Of a DNA stretch of 64,000 nt, positions 12,140 to 22,824 are shown in pieces. The stretch covers positions 1,116,001-1,180,000 of the forward strand of contig JAGFMI010000014.1 in assembly GCA_021030905.1 (NCBI GenBank), in the 5' to 3' direction. The notes under the pieces are model-generated. The model searched no databases and was not told the origin of the DNA. It saw only the letters and a list, made by a program, of their open reading frames with translations. Within the stretch, counting starts at the first letter, position 1, and each line of letters opens with the position of its first letter. The DNA comes from Pyrenula massariospora. Taxonomy: Eukaryota; Ascomycota; Eurotiomycetes; Pyrenulales; Pyrenulaceae. The translations under genes were made by a program, and so were the position numbers.

Positions 12140-14416
12140 ATGGCCCATTCCCTTGTGCCATTATTGTTGTTGCTCGCCGCACGGGTCTCCTCACAGACAG
12201 CAGCTAGTACGACCTCATCAAGTACTTCTCATGCGAGCGGGGCGGTACCCTCAGAGGCACCTCAGAATGCCACGGTGACTTCCTCTTCCCCAGCCATTTC
12301 GACTTCCTTTGGCTTCTCAGTTGAAGGTGTGCGCGGCATGTTCATGAGTTCAGCACGGCACAAACTTACCAGTTCGATAGACTATTGGGATCTCCGAGTC
12401 GGGCCAGTCGAGGTTGCCGCCGTCAACACTACCGTTGCTCCAACCCCAGTGCCGAGTAATGAACTCATCCCTCCGCCGCCTCTATATTACTCGCCATTTC
12501 CGCCTGGCGCACAGAATCCAATAATTTCCAAAAATGATAGCTGGAGTTTTCCATCAAACTTTTGGTGGGGCGTAGCATCAGCAGCCTACCAGGTGGAAGG
12601 GGCTGTCAAAGACGAAGGGCGTGGGCCTTCGATCTGGGACGTCTTGACCCATCGGGTTGTGGGCTACACTACTGCCAATCAGACCGGAGATGTTGCTGAT
12701 AACCAGTACTATCTATACAAGCAAGGCCAGTACTCCCCTAAATTTCCCACATCTATGGACAATCTCCCACGTCTAAGAATATCCGGGAACCTAACATGCT
12801 CCCTGATAGATATTGCTCGCATCGCCGCATTAGGAACTAAAGCTTATTCTTTCTCCCTTTCATGGTCTCGCATTATGCCTTTCGGCAAGGGACAGGTCAA
12901 CGAGCAAGCCTTGGCTCACTATGAAGACTTGATAGATACCTGCATACATTACGGAGTGGAGCCTATTGTGACCTTGTAAGTGATATAATTTCATGGTGTT
13001 GCGGCACTCACGATGGTCAAGGTACCATTGGGACCTGCCGTTGTATCTTCAAGATACCTATGGTAAGTCGTCCCGGTACAAGCTACTGGAAGCAGAGCTT
13101 AAAGGCTGTAGGCGGCTGGCTAAGTGAGGATATTGTGCCTGACTTTGTCGAATACGCGCGGATTGTGTTCTCCCGCTACGGCTCGAAAGTATCCAAGTGG
13201 TTCACGGTCAACGAACCAATCGTCTTCTGGTAAACTCTCATCCTTTCCCGTTTATGCGTACTTCTTCCACTAAACATTCAAAGTGATTTCTACCCTCTGC
13301 CGGCGTTTTATTTCAAGAATAGTACAATCCCGCCCGACCAACAGCCCTACTTCTGCGGCCAGTCCGTTCTTCTTGCCCACTCCCAGGCCTACCGACTTGG
13401 GAAATCAATGATGCCGAACACCACCATCTCCTTCAAAACCAACGGTGGCTACAAGATCCCTCTCACCAACTCTTCCGCAGACGCCGAGGCTGTGCAGCGT
13501 GCCTGGGATTTCAACGAAGGCTGGTTCGCCAATCCCGTCTACCTTGGTGGCGACTACCCTTCGTCCCTCAAGCAATACGTTTCGACATTCCTTCGACCTT
13601 TCACAGACAAGGAAAAAGTGGCGATCAATGGCTCTGGCGATATCTATGCTCATGACGCTTACACTAGTCAGTTCTACTTCGCTCCCGATGACGGCATTGA
13701 GTCTTGCGTTGCAAATTCCAGCAACCCGCTGTACCCTTCATGCGCAAACTCAAGCTACACTTACGCTGCTGCCTCCGGCGGCTGGGATGTAGGTCCCGCA
13801 GCTGATCCTGGTACGCCGTGGCTACACAAGGCGACCGACTGGGTACCTGCCTTTTTACATTATATCCAAGATACATGGAAACCGCCGATGGGCATCGCAG
13901 TCTCGGAATTCGGATTCGCCGAGCCGTTTGAGGAGTTGAAGACAATATTGGGTGACATTCGAAGCGATCTTGCCAGAACAGCCTATTACCATGACTACAT
14001 GTCGGCTATTTTGATCGCAATGAGTGAGGGCGTCAATGTAGTTGGGACGCTGGCTTGGAGGTACGTCGTGTGGTTGAGTGAAGAACCTACATACCAGCTA
14101 TCCTTTGTTGGCTAATACGACTTACGTGACAGCATCTTCGACAACTTGGAATGGTCCAATGGATATAATGTCAAGTTTGGCGTAAGTCTGTCTCGGTGGA
14201 ATATCTTGCGATCCCCGAGCTAATTGATATGACAGATGCAGTATGTCAACCTCACGACGCAAGAACGATACTTCAAGAGCTCGTAGGTATTCCCGTCGCT
14301 TGGATACAAGTCTACTAGTGCTTCAGCTAGATCTAACCTTGTGTCCCAGATACTTTGAATACGTATCATTCTTCAATACGTACCAGCAAAGCACGAATGG
14401 CACCCTGAGGCTATGA
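12140..14416 (+). CDS. GH1 beta-glucosidase, secreted
   Basis: This is a glycoside hydrolase family 1 enzyme that cleaves terminal beta-linked glucose or related sugars. Exons are 12140-12725, 12810-12975, 13022-13062, 13112-13229, 13284-14060, 14133-14181, 14236-14282 and 14350-14416, giving 616 residues. The start ATG (ACAATGG context) is followed by the signal peptide MAHSLVPLLLLLAARVSSQ. The family entry motif FWWGVASAAYQVEGA comes near residue 140. The acid/base is in TVNEP (Glu about 299) and the nucleophile in SEFGF (Glu about 512), which replaces the usual TENG. An N-terminal Ser/Thr-rich, Asn-glycosylatable extension of about 130 residues precedes the barrel. The last block, FDNLEWSNGYNVKFG, is typical. 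It is probably extracellular or wall-bound. The first intron uses a GC donor. Confidence 0.92.
12726..12809 (+). other. GC-AG intron in the GH1 gene, length divisible by three
   Basis: The intron begins GCCAGT and ends CTGATAG. A consensus CTAAC branch site sits near 12791, about 15 nt before the acceptor. Removing the 84 nt joins YLYKQ to DIARIAALG, the sequence expected in GH1 enzymes. The intron has no in-frame stop, so retention would add 28 residues rather than truncate the protein. Confidence 0.8.
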
Positions 14417-15405
14417 AAAGTTCCAAGTGTTATTAAATAATACGTAAATGAATACAGAGTGATCGATAATAATTTTAAAGCTTGGATGATGGCATTTTCA
14501 CCTCTTGTCCCCCTAGATTCCACTGTGAGGCAATCGCCTGCTGTAGTCCGCTAGAAATCCCACGTCCAGCGACATCAACGCTGTGCGGCCTCATCAAAGT
14601 CACCATGGTTGACTAGGCGCGTTTACGATAGCCAACTTGTAGAGACAGAATGTGCTGCCCAAAATTGCTGAATTGCATGCCGTGTTGTGATATGCGCCCA
14701 GAAGAGAACCTCCGTTGTTAAACCTTGCCCTCGGCCTGCCTTTTTTTTGCTTCGCGAAGACTAGTTTTTGCAAGCTACGAATCTTGCGAGTAGTACCAGA
14801 TGGAAAACGCGCAACTCGTAATTGAGATGAGCGATGTCAAGCTTGTCAATTGCTCGTTTTCAGAGCATGTTAAATGCTGAAATTTGCGTTCTGCTTAATT
14901 CACTGAATTTAGATTATTCTTCCCAGTTAATTATCTGAAGTAGATTTTAGGGGCTTCTGTTTTAATTCGTCAGTTTTAAACGATTATATTCCATGTCTAC
15001 GATCTAAGCTACAACAACACCAGATAAACAATATGAAATTTACGTTATGAAGTGCTGAAAACATGTATGAAGATTAAGCGCATAAATAATGATAAATAAA
15101 TTATAGGATAGATCTCACAGGAGGGCAGAATCCGCAATTATGTCCTTTAAATGGTCCTCAACCGCTTGAGAAAGAGACTTTACACCTAAGAAATGATGTC
15201 CGCTCTATGACTCGGACGTCCTCCAGACATAAAATGGGAAACGTGCTGGATATCATGCTGCAGGCTTTTATGTAGGCATGGTCTTTTTGAATGCAGATTA
15301 CATACTTTCACAATGATCTTCTAAACCAGATGAGATCTATTTGACTACTCAGATCTTATTCGAAGGAAGTCCAACATGTCCCCAGCGTCCCTATAACCCA
15401 ACTCA
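14417..15405. other. intergenic region, AT-rich
   Basis: About 1 kb lies between the convergent GH1 gene and the unknown protein gene. It is AT-rich, especially at 14880-15120. I see no coding frame, repeat or RNA gene. Confidence 0.5.
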
Positions 15406-16650
15406 CTAATACTCCAGACCATCGAATGCAGAGTCCGGAACCACGATAGGCGCAGTAGGCACCAACGTCGCCACAGACGCATGCGGCCAGCTCAGCCCGT
15501 GGAAATTGAGCAGCACAATCTGCGCATACTGTATCTGCGTATACGTCACCGTGATCGTCGTCGGGCTCGTGATCGGTCCCGGCGGCGTCACCGAGAACAT
15601 GGGCACCGGCGGAGCAGGCTTTCCATCAGTTGGCTTGAAATTTGGCTGGAGGAAGAGCGGGCTGGGCGGTTGACTTGGGGTGTAAGACGGGATGGTGAGT
15701 TCGGCCTGCACGGTTTCGATCCAGAAGGTAGAGTCCATTTTCACGGCGTCCGCGTTGGGGCCTAGGGAGGCGTTCTGGCCGACGAGGAAGGCGATGTTGG
15801 CGGTGCCGCCGCCGGGTTCATTCGGGGTAGACTGGGTCGTGACTGCGAAAGTGAGCGTCTCGGTGATGTTGAGCTGATCGTTGATCTCGGTCAGAACAAG
15901 GGCCGGGTTGGTGAGGATGTCTTGGGTGATGGTGCCTTGCTCGATGAAGAGACTGAGATCCTGCGGCAAACGTGCCGTAGTATTGCACGACGCTGTCTGA
16001 CTGGGTTTGACTTCCAAGTCTGTGGGATCTCCGATTTTAAATGGCGTGATGGATCTTGCACGGATAGGCGGTGCTCCTTTGGTCTTCACCGGAGGCGCGC
16101 CCTGGGCATTGATGGTGGTTCCGTGGGGAATTGAGCCCATGCGGACCAGAGTATTTCCTAGCTTTGGATTGGTTGTAGTGGCAGGCACGTTCAGCCAGAA
16201 GCCGTTCTCTGTATGAATGCTTGTTGCCTGACCATCGGCTTTTCCAGTAGCAGTGTTGGTCACATCACTGACGGTCTGCAGGTAAGAGACGCCATTGAGG
16301 AAGATGTCATTCTGTGTGTCAAATCCTCGGTTGGGGACGCTGCCTAACGGCTCAGAAAACGTTAGACTCTCCGCCGTCAGGTTCAACTCGAGGACGGCGA
16401 CATTGGGGGGTGCAGGTGGAGCTGGGATCACTGGGTTAGGGAACATCGTTGTTGTTGGTGCGACGCTATTCGGACGGAAGATGGTGTTGAAACCAGGTCC
16501 AGAAAATGTCCCTTTAAAGTTCTCTAGAACACCCAAAGGCGGTTTTGGATCGTCCTTAGGGACTGGCTTAGGAGCAAAGTCCACCTCACCATATTGAAAG
16601 CCGTCTGGGAGGTGAATCTCAGGCTCTTGTAACCCGTCGTTAGAGGTCAT
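15406..16650 (-). CDS. conserved protein of unknown function, possibly a beta-barrel binder
   Basis: This is one exon of 414 residues, starting at an ATG and ending TAG. There is no signal peptide or membrane segment. Residues about 40-57 read LGVLENFKGTFSGPGFNTI, followed by FRP. Later motifs include NGFWLNVPATTTNP and LVRMGSIPHGTTINAQG. The G.F.G.GFN pattern opening a beta-strand, and the aromatic GFWLN strand, recall lipocalin/nitrobindin-like barrels, but I cannot confirm a family. The C-terminal half repeats the theme of a second barrel (FWIETVQAELTIPSYTP). I therefore leave the function open. It has no obvious partner gene: the next gene, an FAD oxidase, is divergent and 1 kb away. Codon use and the absence of introns give no sign of transfer. 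Confidence 0.75.
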   Translation of the reverse strand: MTSNDGLQEPEIHLPDGFQYGEVDFAPKPVPKDDPKPPLGVLENFKGTFSGPGFNTIFRPNSVAPTTTMFPNPVIPAPPAPPNVAVLELNLTAESLTFSEPLGSVPNRGFDTQNDIFLNGVSYLQTVSDVTNTATGKADGQATSIHTENGFWLNVPATTTNPKLGNTLVRMGSIPHGTTINAQGAPPVKTKGAPPIRARSITPFKIGDPTDLEVKPSQTASCNTTARLPQDLSLFIEQGTITQDILTNPALVLTEINDQLNITETLTFAVTTQSTPNEPGGGTANIAFLVGQNASLGPNADAVKMDSTFWIETVQAELTIPSYTPSQPPSPLFLQPNFKPTDGKPAPPVPMFSVTPPGPITSPTTITVTYTQIQYAQIVLLNFHGLSWPHASVATLVPTAPIVVPDSAFDGLEY

Positions 16651-17692
16651 TGTGAGGGCTATGAGTGTTAGAATAGCCTGCTAGATGCGATGAACAATAT
16701 TTCTCAGTGCACAGATCATAGAGCTTTAGAAACCGAGGATCCAACGGCTGACCTTATATAAAAAAATAAAATTTACAGATCACATAGTCTTGGAAAGTAA
16801 GGATCCAATCGTTGTTCTTGTTGATAATCAACTGACTGAGATAGGGTGGATCTCTCATATTCCACAGGACTAATGCAAGCCCCCAGAACGACGCATGTCG
16901 ATGAAATTCGAGACTGCAGATAGAGACGCGAGCTTTGGTGGAATTTGAATGCGGTGTGTTTGTGGCTGGCTGAACACAACCGTTTTGGGATAACAACGCA
17001 AATCTACGTGGCGCTTAGACCACTTCCTGACCTGATTCTCGATCCACGATTCATGTTTCAGCTGGATTGCGTTTACGCCATGGGTGATGCCGAAGCTTCC
17101 ATTCTCCCTGACGCCGGACCGCGAGTTCCCCGTCCCGGTGGCGCCGCCTAATTCCAGAAGCTCAATGGAGATTTCCTGATTGGGAATTTTTCGATTGGAA
17201 GATTCCCGATTGGGGATACTGATTTTCCCCCATCCCAAAAGAAAAAAAAAACGCCACTCGGCTCAGAATTTCGCTACACATTGTCGAAAATGCGTATAGT
17301 GGCTAGCTGTGCACCTTGTGCCCGAAAAAAACTCGGCAGTTCAAATTTTTTACATTAAGCAGGATAGGCTAGCTGATCATAGGTTCATTAAGTGGTGGCT
17401 GAATGTTTGCGTGCCGGAATCGTGTTGTCCTGCGTTTAGCGCAAATAGTCGCTCAATGGATGAGGCGATTTGATCTATATAACAGACCTTGGATGAGTTT
17501 CCATGCTCTCCAAATTGTGTCGAGAATAGAACGATGAAAAAGTGCAGCGTTTGATCTCTGGCGGGCGATACACAAAAGTATATAGAAGGAAAGGAAGACT
17601 CGGTTGCAAAGGTAGCCATCACTGCTTCCTAACATTGCCTACCCTCTTTCATCTCATCTGCACTTCAAAGATAAGCCAATCGTCCGCACAAG
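16651..17692. other. intergenic region between divergent genes
   Basis: This 1-kb gap holds the promoters of the unknown protein and the FAD oxidoreductase. It includes a short tandem repeat at 17178-17222 and an A-rich run at 17239-17250. No gene is seen. Confidence 0.45.
17178..17222 (+). repeat. three-copy 15-bp repeat starting GATTGG
   Basis: GATTGG begins at 17178, 17193 and 17208, exactly 15 bp apart, with partly conserved bases between. On the other strand it reads as repeated CCAATC, i.e. CCAAT-box-like cores, in the upstream region of the FAD oxidoreductase gene. Confidence 0.6.
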
Positions 17693-19258
17693 ATGAGTTC
17701 CAATCCGGAATTTCAAGGCAATCAGTTCACGCCAGGAACGAAAGCCTATGAGCGCGCAAACGAGTTGTACGCTACGTCCACGTATGGACAGGAGCGTGAT
17801 ATGAGCCCCGGAGAGATTTTGCAGCCCACAAGTGTCGAAGATATCCAGAGTGTTGTCAGATATGCAAAAAAAGCTGATAAGCCAATCGCCATCAGGACTG
17901 GCGGTCACCAGTACAGCGGTGCATCCTCAACTGGACCCAATGGCATTCAGTTGGACTTAAAACCAACCTTCCGACGCCCGAAGTTAGACCTCAAATTGAT
18001 CCGCGATAAGGAGAACGACAAGGTCTACATGAGGTCAAGTGTCAGCTGGACCCTGTCTGAGGTCTACGACTTTCTCTCGGATAATGGCGTTTTTATGCCA
18101 ACAGGTCAATGCGCCACGGTCTGCCTCGGAGGACATGTCCAGACAGGCGGCTATGGGATGTTGGCTCGATCCTTTGGACTTCTTGGAGATTATGTTCGTG
18201 AGCTCGAGATTGTGGATCACAATGGCGATGTAGCCAAGGTGACTAAAGAAACCCATCCTGATTTGTTCTATGGCTTTCTCGGCGGCAGCCCAGGCAACAT
18301 GGGAGTCTTGACGCATTTTACAGTCGAGGTTCAAGAAGACCAAAAGCACCAAGGCTCGAAGGGACTTTGGCTTGGCTTTACCTACAGTCCAAAGACCTTG
18401 AAGGCCCTCCTCAATATCCTGGTGGAGAAGGGGGAGGATCCAAATTTCCCGCGCAGCTACGACTTTACCGTCAATATTGTCAGTAGAAAGGTAAATCTCT
18501 TGGACCTCTGGCCCGGGTCAGAAGACGAACTCAAGCGGGAGTTGCCGAACGCGATCTATGACGGCAAGCACCACTTCACTGACCTACTCAAGTTCAATTT
18601 CCCATTGATCGTTGTGTATGCCCAATGGGTCAATTTGGGGGAAGATCTCTACTCATCAGATCTATTCAACCAAATCCAGAGTGTCCCTCACGACTTCAAA
18701 TTCGGAAAGGAGATCCATGACCGCTCGATGTCATTCATCACATCCATGTGGCTCTTCAGAAGCCCGCGCGAGTTCCCCCACCCTTACATCAAGCGCACTA
18801 ATACTACCAAATCGACCACGCTCTCCAAAAGTGGATGGTCCAACTGGTTCTGTGGACGTATCGACAAAATCCTCTCCAACGAGGACGACAGACTGTGGGT
18901 CTCGTCCCAATTGCAGGTCTTTGGTGGAACGGGCTCCATGTTCTGGAAGAACGCAAATAATGGCACGGCTTATTGTTGGAGGGATGCTACCGTTGGAGGA
19001 ACATGGGATGTCTTTTATGAAGACACTCGTGAGGCAGCCGAGAAATGGCAGGATGAGAACGACAAGGGGGCAGTTGATCACTTCAGTAAGGATGACCGCC
19101 GCGTTCTCTGGGGCTCTTATGGTGACTGGAACATGAAAAATGTTTGGCATCACTATTACGATGCCGCAACGTACCAGAAGCTACAACAGATCAGGAATCA
19201 AGCTGATCCCAATGGCGTCTTCACTGCCAACCCATTCTGTGTAGAGGCAGCGCCTTAG
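17693..19258 (+). CDS. FAD-linked (berberine bridge enzyme-like) oxidoreductase
   Basis: This is a single-exon frame of 521 residues starting at ATG 17693. The N-terminal PCMH-type FAD domain has IRTGGHQYSGASST, where His72 is positioned for covalent 8-alpha-histidyl flavin linkage. CLGGHVQTGGYGMLARSFG and GSPGNMGVLTHFTVEV complete the flavin site. The C-terminus NGVFTANPFC is the BBE domain end that closes on the flavin. There is no signal peptide, so unlike many BBE-like oxidases it is probably intracellular. Family members oxidise alcohols, sugars or secondary metabolites; the substrate here cannot be read from sequence. There are no tailoring genes beside it to suggest a biosynthetic cluster. 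Confidence 0.9.
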   Translation: MSSNPEFQGNQFTPGTKAYERANELYATSTYGQERDMSPGEILQPTSVEDIQSVVRYAKKADKPIAIRTGGHQYSGASSTGPNGIQLDLKPTFRRPKLDLKLIRDKENDKVYMRSSVSWTLSEVYDFLSDNGVFMPTGQCATVCLGGHVQTGGYGMLARSFGLLGDYVRELEIVDHNGDVAKVTKETHPDLFYGFLGGSPGNMGVLTHFTVEVQEDQKHQGSKGLWLGFTYSPKTLKALLNILVEKGEDPNFPRSYDFTVNIVSRKVNLLDLWPGSEDELKRELPNAIYDGKHHFTDLLKFNFPLIVVYAQWVNLGEDLYSSDLFNQIQSVPHDFKFGKEIHDRSMSFITSMWLFRSPREFPHPYIKRTNTTKSTTLSKSGWSNWFCGRIDKILSNEDDRLWVSSQLQVFGGTGSMFWKNANNGTAYCWRDATVGGTWDVFYEDTREAAEKWQDENDKGAVDHFSKDDRRVLWGSYGDWNMKNVWHHYYDAATYQKLQQIRNQADPNGVFTANPFCVEAAP

Positions 19259-20954
19259 ATAAGTGGTGCTCCATCTTACTTGGGCTCTGTTCCCTTACGA
19301 CTCTAGTTTTTCGAGCTCTTGAAATTTAATATCTTTTGTCTTTTTTGCAACGTCACGATTAATTTCAATGGTTGCTAGAAAATATTTTAAAGGTCTTTGA
19401 CCTCGAAATAGTCAAGGGTCTGCTGCAGTGGCTTCGAGCCATGCATAAGTAGCACAACACAGCACACCCAATATAGATTACACGCACAGCTTCAAAGAAA
19501 ACTTCAACTCAAGCTGATCAGTCTCGGCTCGGCCTCGGTTCAGCTTAATGTAGCGCCTGTTCAGGATGGAAGCCGCTCTGGGTCTCGAATGAAAGAATCT
19601 TATGTCCGACTATATGGTTACCCCTTGTCAACGCACATAATACACTGTTCAATCATGTCAGCACCACAAATCCCAAGTTCAAACTATTCGTCAGAATTAA
19701 TATCGAAAGTTAATGCTACAGTTACCTCCCAAGCCGCTGCAACGGCTACAGGTTTTGAAGGCATATCCCTCCCTATCGTAGCTTCTGCATATCCAATTAC
19801 CCCGAATCGCTCGTTCGAGGCAGCCTGTGCATCCCTGGCGAGTCGTACCGTGGCCACCACAGCTAAGACATGCAATCTGTATCGTGGAGCAGTACAGGAC
19901 CTTTGATTGTAGGTGTTGGAGGCTGTGAGTAATTTTGTCGAGATTTGGCTGCAAACTTCGCCATATGAGAGTAAGATACTAGTAAAGTGGTGGGAGTCTC
20001 TAAGGCAAGGCAAGAAAGAGAAGAAAAAAGAGAGGGATTGTCTAAAATCAAGAGCTTTGGAGTATGCATCACTAGATGTCGATCCTCACGAGCACATGGG
20101 TAATGTTCACAATTGTCCTCTTCGTCACAAGCTCGCATATACTCTATTGATTGCGTTGATCGTATGTCCGACTATTTTGGACTTTGATCCGCCCTCAAGT
20201 TGAGGCAACCGATATAAAATATTTTCTAATAAAGCTTTTTGGTTGGCCATTATCCAATTGGATATGCTGCTTGTGCGGAAGCTGCCGGCTGAGGCTGTCT
20301 TGAACGCAATACCTGGCTCATCACTTCGCAACATGGTGGCGAAATTTTCGACAGGTTTCCGTCAGTGCGTAACAGGTTGTAGGCTTGGTTTACCTTGAGC
20401 ACTTGCGGAAGATATCTCCTAGGCAGGCCCGGTAGACTTTCAAAATGTTGATGTCGGGCCATCGCCAACCACAGCCCACTCCCCTCTTTGGATCAGCCTA
20501 CCCGACCAAGCATGGTTAAGGTGACCGTGCTCAACGTTCGTCACAGCTTTAAGTATCTTTCGATATTCAGTCTAGTCGGCTCCCACTTTCATCAATCTTC
20601 TTAGACCTACTGTACGGCACAGTCCGCCAAGAGCCTCAGAGCTACCTAGGTATATCCCCAGGACCTTCACGTGATGAGCTCAATACTCGAGCTTTCCAGT
20701 TCAAAGAACGCCCCACTCTAATCACTGTAGCATATTAATCGCTCTATGATCGTAAAGCCATCATCCAGCATAGCACATGCTCCCGCAGCCAAAGTCTTCG
20801 TTGTTCATTTCCTTTATATCTCGATTTTCGAAAGCACCTTTGTCGATTACTACGATTCGTTTGTTGCAGTCTAAGCAAAATCTTCTTCTTTCCGCACATC
20901 CGAATCCAATCCCTGCCCTCCTGACCCGATCATCCAATTTATCCCCACCACCCA
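19259..20954. other. intergenic region with one weak small frame
   Basis: About 1.7 kb lies without a well-supported gene. The frame 19589-19906 (105 codons, with an internal ATG at 19655) is Ala/Thr/Ser-rich and lacks a signal peptide or recognisable domain. It may be noise. A CACGTG E-box sits at 20668-20673. Confidence 0.35.
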
Positions 20955-21336
20955 TCAACACATGCAGCACTTGCAGTACGTACTCGTCCCACAATTGACC
21001 TCCTACACCAATTCACCAGTCAGTCAGTCAGCAGTCAATCGAGACTATAGCGTTCTTTCTCCCCTCCCTCCCCTCCCTCAACCCCGCAACATGAGAGAAC
21101 GCCCGTCCCAGACACAATCCCCGAAGGAACGAAGTATAACTCACGGTACAGCAGCACCCGCAGAGACAATACCACCCACAGTCGCGCTTGTCCAGCTGTC
21201 CTCCGTCGTCCCTCTTCTTCTGGCAGTCTTCGGCACGGGGTAGGAGGCCCAGGGCCTGCGGGTGGACGGTAGGGGAGGATGCGGTAAGGGAGAGGTGGAG
21301 GGCGAGGAGGGATAGGGGGAGGAGGTGGAGCTGCAT
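20955..21336 (-). CDS. small secreted cysteine-dense protein with Kex2 sites, effector-like
   Basis: Exon 1 is 21336-21145 and exon 2 is 21002-20955, joined in phase 0 by a 142-nt intron (GTGAGT...GTAG, branch CTGAC). The product has 79 residues. It opens with a clear signal peptide (MQLHLLPLSLLALHLSLTAS). A short pro-region carries basic sites KKR and LDKR. Cleavage after LDKR (residue 51) would release a 28-residue peptide with 11 cysteines. It begins DCGWYCLCGCCC and ends YCKCCMC. Splicing doubles the cysteine content of the tail and supplies a natural stop, which supports the exon join; without it the first exon runs into low-complexity sequence. The layout (signal, pro-region, dibasic sites, Cys-dense mature peptide) is that of secreted fungal effectors or Kex2-processed peptides. 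I recognise no family. Function is unknown. Confidence 0.7.
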
Positions 21337-22473
21337 CGTGGATTGATGTGGACGGTGACTTTGTGGGCGTCGTGGAAAGGAAATGTAGCGGAAGATGTGG
21401 TTTTGAAGAAGGGAGGGGGGATGTGTGGCTAATTAATATGTGTCATGCTCGTCAATTTACAGTCTCCGTCAGCCCGGTCGGATCAGTCAAGTCATCCTTC
21501 GTTCTAGTCAGGTATCCCCTGTTGCCGCGGAGAGTGGAACGATGGAGAGGTCTGGCCAGACCATATTTGTGCAGGATTCGAGATCCGAGCATCGCGGAGC
21601 GATCGCTCCATACCAAACGCTTCCTAGTAAGGGGGAATGGCGGTGCCGGGAGCGAACGACTTGCAACCAATATCCATTCGCTGAGAAACCACATTCTCAG
21701 AGGGCAAGGCTTCGTTGGTGCGAACGAAGTCAGATTGGCATTTGAGATCCCTGGGCGAATCTCTTTGGTGTCACGTGTGCGGTTAAGCTTTGGGGCGGAG
21801 AGCGGAATCTTTGGGGGCGGGGTTGGTTGCGCTTTCGCAGGTTAGGGAAGGAAAGGGAGATCGCGGTGCCGGCGGGGATGAGATTTTCGATTTAGCGTGT
21901 AGTAACATTGATGCTTGACTTTACTGCTTACGAGAGACTTTCTTATCGACTGTTTCGTGATGAATATTCCTTCTGCTAAAACGAGAGGGCTTTTGTTACA
22001 TTGGTGATGTTCTGGATTTTTCTCTTCCAAAGTTACATTTCATGCCTATGCTTTGAAAGCTCCCAGCCGACTCATTCTCATTTTCCAAATCGCAGTGTTT
22101 TCTCGCTTTTTCACTATGAGGACTGAATGATCTTCTTTGGGTACAACCTACGTTTACGTTTAACCCAAGAGGGCGGTTGGGTGGGCAGGCACCTTGATTC
22201 GCTAACATGCTTTGCGTGCAAAGTTATGATTGCAACTATTTTCGCTAACTAAATCGTGGGACACCGACATGAAACTGCATTTACTTGAACTGTATCTTCT
22301 AGAGCACTATCATTGTACGTGGGCTTCAATATTTTCCAGCACATGCTTTTACTATTGATTACCAACGGCGCGGCCACCTTCTGTCCAAGTCTTCTCAGAA
22401 GGGAAATTTGTGGTGATAATTATCTATGCAATACCGATTAGGATTAGGAAAGCTGTGATGAGGATTGATCGTA
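21337..22473. other. intergenic region
   Basis: This is the 5' region of the cysteine-dense protein gene plus the 3' side of the RING-like gene. Short overlapping frames at 21348-21845 are GC-skewed and inconsistent. A CACGTG E-box lies near 21773. No gene is called. Confidence 0.4.
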
Positions 22474-22824
22474 CTAGTGTCTCTTGCGCAGCAGATCGCT
22501 TGCAGACATCTCTCCTTCAAAGACGCGGAGCAAGGCAAGGGCGTCATCTTCGCTCTTGCCATGATTGAAGAGCCAGCATTTTTTCGGAGGCTTGCCTAGC
22601 TCCTCATCTTCATCATTGCGGGAGATGACGTTGATGATATGTGCCTCATCGTAATCTGCCAAAGTCCATGCTGGTGGCGGACGGTTGAGAAGCCTGTCTC
22701 GAAGTGGCATGAGGCGCCATTTTTCAAATGTTTCTTCGGCTCTCCTCTGTTCCTCTTTTCGTTCTGGGTTGATCCGAACAAGACAATCCATTTCCACGCC
22801 ATTGCCCACATAGTTTATAAGGCT
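22474..22824 (-). other. in-frame extension of the RING-like gene after a single TGA
   Basis: After the stop at 22827-22825 the same frame stays open for 116 more codons to a TAG at 22474. The sequence is protein-like: charged helix (ERKEEQRRAEETFEKWRLMP) followed by RPPPAWTLADYDEAH and PPKKCWLFNHGKSE. It has no good start codon of its own near its beginning. It is most simply the original C-terminal half of the RING-like protein, cut off by a nonsense change, read through, or joined by an intron I could not place convincingly. Confidence 0.5.

Noticed and set aside
19589-19906. Small plus-strand frame of 105 codons
   Set aside because: Composition is low-complexity Ala/Ser/Thr, with no signal peptide or domain; mentioned only within the intergenic entry.
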